This document shows, one piece after another, positions 5,088-9,313 of a stretch of 9,313 bases of DNA (position 1 is the stretch's first letter; the number at the start of each line of letters is the position of its first letter). Location of the stretch: positions 2,701 through 12,013 of the forward strand of contig DEWC01000075.1 in assembly GCA_002363095.1 (NCBI GenBank), given 5' to 3'. This DNA is from Ruminococcaceae bacterium UBA3220 (GTDB lineage Bacteria > Bacillota > Clostridia > Oscillospirales > Acutalibacteraceae). Below the pieces are notes generated by a model. It did no database searches. It had not been told where the DNA came from and was given only the letters and a program-made list of their open reading frames with translations. A program made the translations under genes and the position numbers.

Positions 5088-6311
5088 ATGAAAATAGCAC
5101 TTTTTGCCGAAACATATTTGCCGTATATCAACGGCGTTGTTACGCATATAACAATTCTTAAAAACGGGCTTGAGAAGTTAGGGCACGAGGTTCTTATCGT
5201 AACCGCCGACCCGAATGCCAAGCGCCATTATATTGAAGACGGTGTTCTTCATTGCCCGGCGCATAGTTTTAAGAGGCTGTACGGCTACGGACTTGCAAAT
5301 CCGATAAGCCGCCGCCGGCTTAAAATAATTAAGGAATTTAATCCCGATATTCTCCATATGCATCAGGAATTCGGCGTAGGTCTTTTTGCGGCAAAGGCTG
5401 CCGCCCGTCTCGGAAAACCGTTTGTTTATACGCTTCACACTATGTATGACGAATATGTTTTTTATATCGCGCCGAAAATATTTGTGCCGGCGATAAAACG
5501 GATATCTCACCGCTATGTGCATTATCTTGCCGGTAAGGCGGATGCGCTTACAAGCCCTTCGGCAAAGGCTGAGGACTTTTTTAAAAACTGTAAGGTTAAA
5601 AAGCAGGTACAGCTTATTCCGAACACGGTGCAAATGGAAGAATTCGCGCCTGAAAACTTTACAAAAGAAGAGCTCAATGAGGTCCGGGAAAGCCTTGGCA
5701 TAAAGCCCGATGAGACTGCGGCGATTTTTGTTGGCAGAATGGGCAAAGAAAAAAGCGTAGATGTTTTGCTCGACTATTGGGCAAGATTTTTCAGCCGTCC
5801 CGAGGATAAAATACATCTTGTTTGCGTAGGGGACGGACCTGTTCTCGAATCGCTTAAAGAAAGAGCAAAAACGCTCGGTATATCCGATAAGGTTACCTTT
5901 ACGGGAAGCGTTGCGCATGAGAATGTTCCGATAATATTTGCCGCTTGCAATATATTTGTAACCGCTTCGCTTACCGAGATGATGTCGGTTTCGATGCTTG
6001 AAGGTCTCGCTGCCGGACTGCCGGTTGTGCAAAAATACGACCCGCTCAATGCAGGCCAGTTTAAGGAAGGTGTTAACGGCTACACCTTTAAAACCGAAGA
6101 AGAGTTTGAAAAGATTATAAGGGATTTAGCGTCGCTGACCCCCGAGGAAAAGGCGGCAAAAAAGAAGGAAGTCAGGGACTGTAATTCTCAAAACGGCGAA
6201 ATTCGCCTCGCGAAGCGAATGCTTAAGGTGTATTCCGAGGTTTCGGGCATACCGGTTGAAGACCTTGATGACGATACCGACGAAATCACCGAGGTCGACA
6301 CGTTGTCATAA
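5088..6311 (+). CDS. GT4-family glycosyltransferase, probably a glycolipid glucosyltransferase
   Basis: A 407-residue retaining glycosyltransferase with the GT-B fold. Residues 1-20 (KIALFAETYLPYINGVVTH) are the glycine-containing acceptor-side loop typical of diacylglycerol glucosyltransferases and related lipid-modifying GT4 enzymes. HMHQEFGVG (residues 90-98) and TLHTMYDEY (115-123) follow in the N-terminal domain. The sugar-nucleotide site shows FVGRMGKEKS (Arg217, Lys222) and the E-x7-E motif (Glu297, Glu305). The C-terminal ~20 residues are an acidic tail (EDLDDDTDEI...). No signal peptide or membrane segment is seen; such enzymes work at the inner face of the membrane. The ATG at 5088 has GGGG 7 nt upstream. 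The family is firm; glycolipid synthesis rather than another glycan is inferred from similarity to that subgroup. No lipid flippase or second glycosyltransferase is adjacent. Confidence 0.9.
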   Translation: MKIALFAETYLPYINGVVTHITILKNGLEKLGHEVLIVTADPNAKRHYIEDGVLHCPAHSFKRLYGYGLANPISRRRLKIIKEFNPDILHMHQEFGVGLFAAKAAARLGKPFVYTLHTMYDEYVFYIAPKIFVPAIKRISHRYVHYLAGKADALTSPSAKAEDFFKNCKVKKQVQLIPNTVQMEEFAPENFTKEELNEVRESLGIKPDETAAIFVGRMGKEKSVDVLLDYWARFFSRPEDKIHLVCVGDGPVLESLKERAKTLGISDKVTFTGSVAHENVPIIFAACNIFVTASLTEMMSVSMLEGLAAGLPVVQKYDPLNAGQFKEGVNGYTFKTEEEFEKIIRDLASLTPEEKAAKKKEVRDCNSQNGEIRLAKRMLKVYSEVSGIPVEDLDDDTDEITEVDTLS

Positions 6312-6367
6312 CCGTAAATAAGGTATCATCCTCGATAAGGACAGAATTGATTTTTGTATATAAAAAA

Positions 6368-6396
6368 ATGAAGCATTGCTTTTTGCAATGCTTCAT
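6368..6396. terminator. Bidirectional terminator between the glycosyltransferase and the glpK operon
   Basis: A perfect 12-bp stem, ATGAAGCATTGC/GCAATGCTTCAT, with a 5-nt loop, flanked by seven A on the left and TTTT on the right. It ends plus-strand transcripts from the glycosyltransferase and, with a longer T tract, minus-strand transcripts from the DUF3737 operon. Confidence 0.9.
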
Positions 6397-6428
6397 TTTA
6401 GTCTGTCGTTAAACCTGTTGTTATGGTG

Positions 6429-6448
6429 TGGCGCCGTTCTCGGCGCCA
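6429..6448. repeat. GC-rich hairpin just after the DUF3737 stop codon
   Basis: TGGCGCC, a 6-nt loop, GGCGCCA: a perfect 7-bp stem starting 5 nt beyond the minus-strand stop at 6453. On the minus strand it lacks a T tract, and the better terminator is ~30 bp further on. It may protect the mRNA 3' end or be part of a tandem terminator. Confidence 0.5.
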
Positions 6449-6452
6449 TTAT

Positions 6453-7298
6453 TTATTTTCCGCTTATAATAATCTTCGCGCGAGAGTCCATTATCGAATC
6501 CTCTTTTATAATCGAGCCGATGCTGTCGGCGGTAATGCGCCCCGATTTCGGATTTTTTACCGATTCGATATAACCCTTTATAGTCGCGTCAACATCGGAG
6601 TATTCAAACGATAGGTCGCAGTCAACCGTTTCGCAGTCGATAAGGGTGAGGTTTGTGCAGTAACAAAGCGGTTGGGTGCCGATGATTTTGCAGTTTATAA
6701 GGGTTAGCCCGTCCGAAAACCAGGCGAGGTATTCGCCCTTAACCGTAGAGTTTTTAACCGTAACATTTTTCGAGTGCCAGAAAGCATCCTTTGTATCAAG
6801 GAAAGAATTGTTGATAGTGATATTCTCGGTATACTGGAAAGAGTATTTTCCTTTAAAATCAAGTTTATCTATTTCTATATTTTTTGAATCAAAGAATATG
6901 TATTCAGAGGTTATTTTGCTGTCCTTGATAAGTGTTTTGTCGGTTTTCCAGCCGAATTCGGGGGAATCTATGTCGGCGTGCTCTATGACGGTGTTAACGC
7001 ATTCCCGTAACGCCTTGACACCGGTTATTTTTGTATTCTTTATTATTCCGTTGTTTGAATACCAAATCGGCGCTCTCGTTTTTTCGTCCAAAACCGAATC
7101 GGTAAGTTCGTATTTTTGAACATGCCAAAGCGGATAGCGAAGAGAAAACGAGGAGTCGCACACAATAATATCCCGCGCTTCTTTAAGCACCGATTCACCG
7201 TCTGCCGGACCCGCGAAAGTGCAGTTTTTGACCGTTGTTCGGCAAAGATTATAAAGCGCCCTTTCGGCGTCAAATGTTTTGTTTTCAATTATGTTCAT
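6453..7298 (-). CDS. DUF3737-type right-handed beta-helix protein
   Basis: A 281-residue protein with no signal peptide or membrane segment, so probably cytosolic. Its sequence is built of ~20-residue rungs typical of a parallel beta-helix. Six successive examples run from about residue 135: SEYIFFDSKNIEIDKLDFKG, KYSFQYTENITINNSFLDTK, DAFWHSKNVTVKNSTVKGE, YLAWFSDGLTLINCKIIGT, QPLCYCTNLTLIDCETVDC and DLSFEYSDVDATIKGYIES. Aromatic residues and Asn/Ser turns recur at fixed positions. I recognise the overall pattern (aromatic FW/Y-H/S-K-N rungs, N-terminal ENKTFDAERALY) as that of DUF3737 proteins, which have no established biochemical role. GGGAG lies 7 nt before the ATG at 7298. The gene follows the aldo/keto reductase after 20 nt and ends the glpK operon. 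Any role in glycerol or carbonyl metabolism would be inference from position. Confidence 0.82.
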   Translation of the reverse strand: MNIIENKTFDAERALYNLCRTTVKNCTFAGPADGESVLKEARDIIVCDSSFSLRYPLWHVQKYELTDSVLDEKTRAPIWYSNNGIIKNTKITGVKALRECVNTVIEHADIDSPEFGWKTDKTLIKDSKITSEYIFFDSKNIEIDKLDFKGKYSFQYTENITINNSFLDTKDAFWHSKNVTVKNSTVKGEYLAWFSDGLTLINCKIIGTQPLCYCTNLTLIDCETVDCDLSFEYSDVDATIKGYIESVKNPKSGRITADSIGSIIKEDSIMDSRAKIIISGK

Positions 7299-7318
7299 AT
7301 CGGTTCTCCCTTATTTAT

Positions 7319-8170
7319 TTAAAGCGTTTCAAGTTCGGTTGCGTGGGTTGGAGGATTGTACTTTGCCGAAAGCGCCGATAAATCATCATCGGAAATCGGC
7401 AAAAAAACATTCCGCATATTTGTTTTTAAGTGTTCTTTGCAACCAGTTTTGAAAACGGTTATTATGTCTTTGTTGCGTATAACGAACGAAAGCGCGAGAG
7501 ATTCGGGCGTTTTACCCTCACTTTTCGCGGTCTTTATTATTATGTCATCCGAAACAAGCGCCTTTCTTGATTTTTCGGTATGGCATAAAGGGGAGTAAGC
7601 CATTATAAGAACGCCGTTTTCCCTGCACCACGGAATCAAATCGAATTCCGCGCCCCTGACCGTTAAATTATATAAAATCTGATTACAAAAGCAGTTTTTT
7701 CCATGCTTTACGGCAAATAACTCGCGCATATCGTGGATATCAAAATTTGATACGCCCCAATGACGAATAAGGCCGTCATTTTTAAGCGCCTCCATATGGC
7801 AGACCAAATCTTTCAAATCCACATTTCCCCGCCAATGCAGGAGATACAGGTCGATACAATCAATATTCAGCCGTTTAAGAGACGCTTTGCAACATTCGCG
7901 ATAAAGCCCCTTCTCTGCGTTTTGCGGAAGAATTTTGTCTACTATAAAAAATCGGTTTCGGTCATATTCTCCGATAAATTCGCCTGTCGCCGTTTCGCTG
8001 TTTCCGTTTGAATACATTTCGGCGGTGTCGATAAGCGTCATCCCGTAAGACTCAACGCCTTTCGCCATTGCTTCTTTTTCGCCTTTCGAAAGTCTGCCGT
8101 TTTCACCCATACGGTATGTTCCAAACCCGATAAGCGGGATTTTTTCGTTTTTGTGGGTCAAGTATTCCAT
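7319..8170 (-). CDS. Aldo/keto reductase, YeaE-like
   Basis: The 283-residue protein is a cytosolic NADPH-type aldo/keto reductase with the (beta/alpha)8 fold. The catalytic tetrad is complete: Asp48 and Tyr53 in DTAEMYSNGNSE, Lys79 in VDKILPQN, His112 in YLLHWRGN. WGVSNFD, a CNQILYNL strand, PWCRENGV/MAYSPL and a C-terminal cofactor segment (VFKTGCKEHLKTN) follow in the usual order. The pattern resembles E. coli YeaE, which reduces methylglyoxal, more than other subfamilies. I chose the ATG at 8170 because GGGAGG lies 6 nt upstream; an in-frame start at 8215 would sit inside glpK. It starts 13 nt after the glpK stop, so it is cotranscribed with glycerol kinase. Reduction of methylglyoxal or another carbonyl made during glycerol breakdown is a reasonable inference, not proven. 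Confidence 0.93.
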   Translation of the reverse strand: MEYLTHKNEKIPLIGFGTYRMGENGRLSKGEKEAMAKGVESYGMTLIDTAEMYSNGNSETATGEFIGEYDRNRFFIVDKILPQNAEKGLYRECCKASLKRLNIDCIDLYLLHWRGNVDLKDLVCHMEALKNDGLIRHWGVSNFDIHDMRELFAVKHGKNCFCNQILYNLTVRGAEFDLIPWCRENGVLIMAYSPLCHTEKSRKALVSDDIIIKTAKSEGKTPESLALSFVIRNKDIITVFKTGCKEHLKTNMRNVFLPISDDDLSALSAKYNPPTHATELETL

Positions 8171-8183
8171 ATTTCGCCTCCCG

Positions 8184-9313
8184 TTACGGTTCTGAGGAAG
8201 TTGCCTTAGTGGCAATAATTGCCTTTTTCCAGCCTGTAAGCAGTTTTTCCCGTTCGCCGGATGTCATAGACGGCGAAAACTCCGTAACATTCGCTAAAAG
8301 TGAAGATATTTCATCTTTGTCTTTAAAAAATCCTACTGCCAATCCGGCGAGGAAGGCGGCGCCTGCCGCCGTTGCTTCGCCCATTGAGGGCCTCAGAACA
8401 ACAGTGTTTGAAATATCGGCCTGAAACTGCATAAGGAAGTTATTAGCCGAAGCGCCTCCGTCAACACGGAGTTTTGTTATATTTTTGCCTATATCCGTTG
8501 CCATCGCGCACAAAAGGTCGTTTGTCTGATAGGCAATTGATTCAAGGGCGGCGCGGATAATATGCTCAATCCCTGAGCCTCGTGTAAGCCCTGTTATAGT
8601 GCCCCTTGCACGCATATCCCAATACGGAGCGCCCAGACCTGCAAAGGCAGGAACGATATAAACGCCGCCGCTGTCTTTTACCCTTTTTGCAAAGTCTTCA
8701 CTTTCACTCGATTTGCTGATAACACGGAGTTCATCACGAAGCCACTGTATAACCGCGCCGCCTACGAATACACTTCCTTCAAGGGCGTATTCGCGGGGCT
8801 CTCCTTTTTGTGTTGCGGCAACGGTGGTTAAAAGTCCGTTACCGCTTAAAACAGGTTTTTGTCCGGTATGGGCAAGCAGGAAACATCCCGTGCCATAGGT
8901 TGTTTTAACATCCCCTGCTTTGAAACATCCCTGTCCGAAAAGAGCGGACTGCTGGTCGCCGGCGATACCGCAAACGGGTATATCGGCGCCTTTGATGTTT
9001 ACGGTGCAGTATATTTCGCTGCTGCTGCGAATTTCGGGGAGGAGACAGCGGGGTATATCGAGCAAATCCAAAAGGCGACTGTCCCAATCACCGGCAGCAA
9101 GATTATATAACATTGTTCTTGATGCGTTTGTGCTGTCGGTAATATGAACCTTGCCTTTGCTTAATTTCCAAAGAAGCCAGGTGTCTATCGTTCCGAACAG
9201 CAATTCGCCACGCTCTGCTTTTTCCCGTGCGCCCGGGCAATTGTCAAGAATCCATTTAATCTTTGTGGCGCTGAAATAGGCGTCGGGGCGAAGTCCGGTT
9301 ATCTCCCTTATTA
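8184..9313 (-). CDS. glpK: Glycerol kinase, partial (N-terminus outside window)
   Basis: The reading frame is open to the window edge, so about 375 C-terminal residues of a ~500-residue enzyme are present and the true start lies beyond 9313. The product phosphorylates glycerol to sn-glycerol 3-phosphate with ATP in the cytosol. Visible family landmarks, in order: YFSATKIKWILDN, GELLFGTIDTWLLWKL, DSTNASRTMLYNL, GIAGDQQSALFGQG with the catalytic Asp, TTYGTGCFLL, ALEGSVFVGGAVIQWLRDEL, FAGLGAPYWD, TGLTRG, RVDGGASANNFLMQFQ and a GWKKA near the C-terminus. The segment before GIAGDQQ reads IYCTVNIKGADIPV. It lacks the HFFG-type histidine that HPr phosphorylates in Bacillus and Enterococcus enzymes, so PTS activation of that kind may be absent. 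It is the first visible gene of a glpK-reductase-DUF3737 operon. Confidence 0.97.
   Translation of the reverse strand, partial: IREITGLRPDAYFSATKIKWILDNCPGAREKAERGELLFGTIDTWLLWKLSKGKVHITDSTNASRTMLYNLAAGDWDSRLLDLLDIPRCLLPEIRSSSEIYCTVNIKGADIPVCGIAGDQQSALFGQGCFKAGDVKTTYGTGCFLLAHTGQKPVLSGNGLLTTVAATQKGEPREYALEGSVFVGGAVIQWLRDELRVISKSSESEDFAKRVKDSGGVYIVPAFAGLGAPYWDMRARGTITGLTRGSGIEHIIRAALESIAYQTNDLLCAMATDIGKNITKLRVDGGASANNFLMQFQADISNTVVLRPSMGEATAAGAAFLAGLAVGFFKDKDEISSLLANVTEFSPSMTSGEREKLLTGWKKAIIATKATSSEP

Noticed and set aside
5178..6032. 284-codon minus-strand frame inside the glycosyltransferase gene
   Set aside because: Long, but the sequence is rich in Arg, His, Cys and Tyr as expected of an antisense shadow, and the plus-strand GT4 motifs are unambiguous.
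1..9313. CRISPR array, tRNA or rRNA genes, toxin-antitoxin or phage-defence genes
   Set aside because: No regularly spaced repeats, tRNA-like folds, rRNA motifs or defence-family proteins were seen on either strand. SpoVT has an AbrB/MazE-like domain, but its length and GAF-like domain argue against an antitoxin.

Overview
The window looks like chromosome from a low-to-moderate GC, endospore-forming member of the Bacillota, most likely an uncultured anaerobic Clostridia lineage (Oscillospiraceae/Ruminococcaceae-like). The grounds are a SpoVT-type sporulation regulator, strong AGGAGG-like ribosome sites, TTG/GTG starts, sigma-A-like promoters with 16-17 bp spacers, and an ethanolamine permease of the EutH family. 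No rRNA, tRNA, CRISPR array, transposase or integrase is visible.

Layout. (1) 37-1960, minus strand: a two-gene unit of eutH (ethanolamine permease) and an AraC-family regulator, 4 nt apart. The regulator's ribosome site lies inside the last codons of eutH. (2) 1970-2196: an intergenic stretch with the eutH promoter, small hairpins and the spoVT terminator. (3) 2197-3993, minus strand: spoVT, an AT-rich orphan lipoprotein gene, and a second copy of the first 33 codons of spoVT cut off at codon 34. The 99-bp direct repeat (95/99 identical, every difference synonymous) brackets the lipoprotein gene and is the most unusual feature of the window. (4) 3994-6311, plus strand: a histidine-phosphatase-family gene whose RHG motif reads SHG, then a GT4 glycosyltransferase resembling glycolipid glucosyltransferases. 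Each has its own promoter. (5) 6312-6452: a bidirectional terminator and a GC-rich hairpin where the two strands converge. (6) 6453-9313, minus strand: a compact operon of glpK (glycerol kinase, 5' end outside the window), a YeaE-like aldo/keto reductase and a DUF3737-type beta-helix protein.

How the genes fit together. eutH with its regulator suggests controlled uptake of ethanolamine or a related amine. glpK with the reductase suggests glycerol use coupled to reduction of reactive carbonyls such as methylglyoxal; this is inference from context. The spoVT locus carries a 41-nt imperfect palindrome that overlaps both a sigma-G-like promoter and the Shine-Dalgarno sequence, which could separate translation of forespore transcripts from read-through transcripts.

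Most genes belong to known families. The best candidates for a second look are the duplicated spoVT 5' end around the lipoprotein, the spoVT leader hairpin, and the SHG phosphatase.
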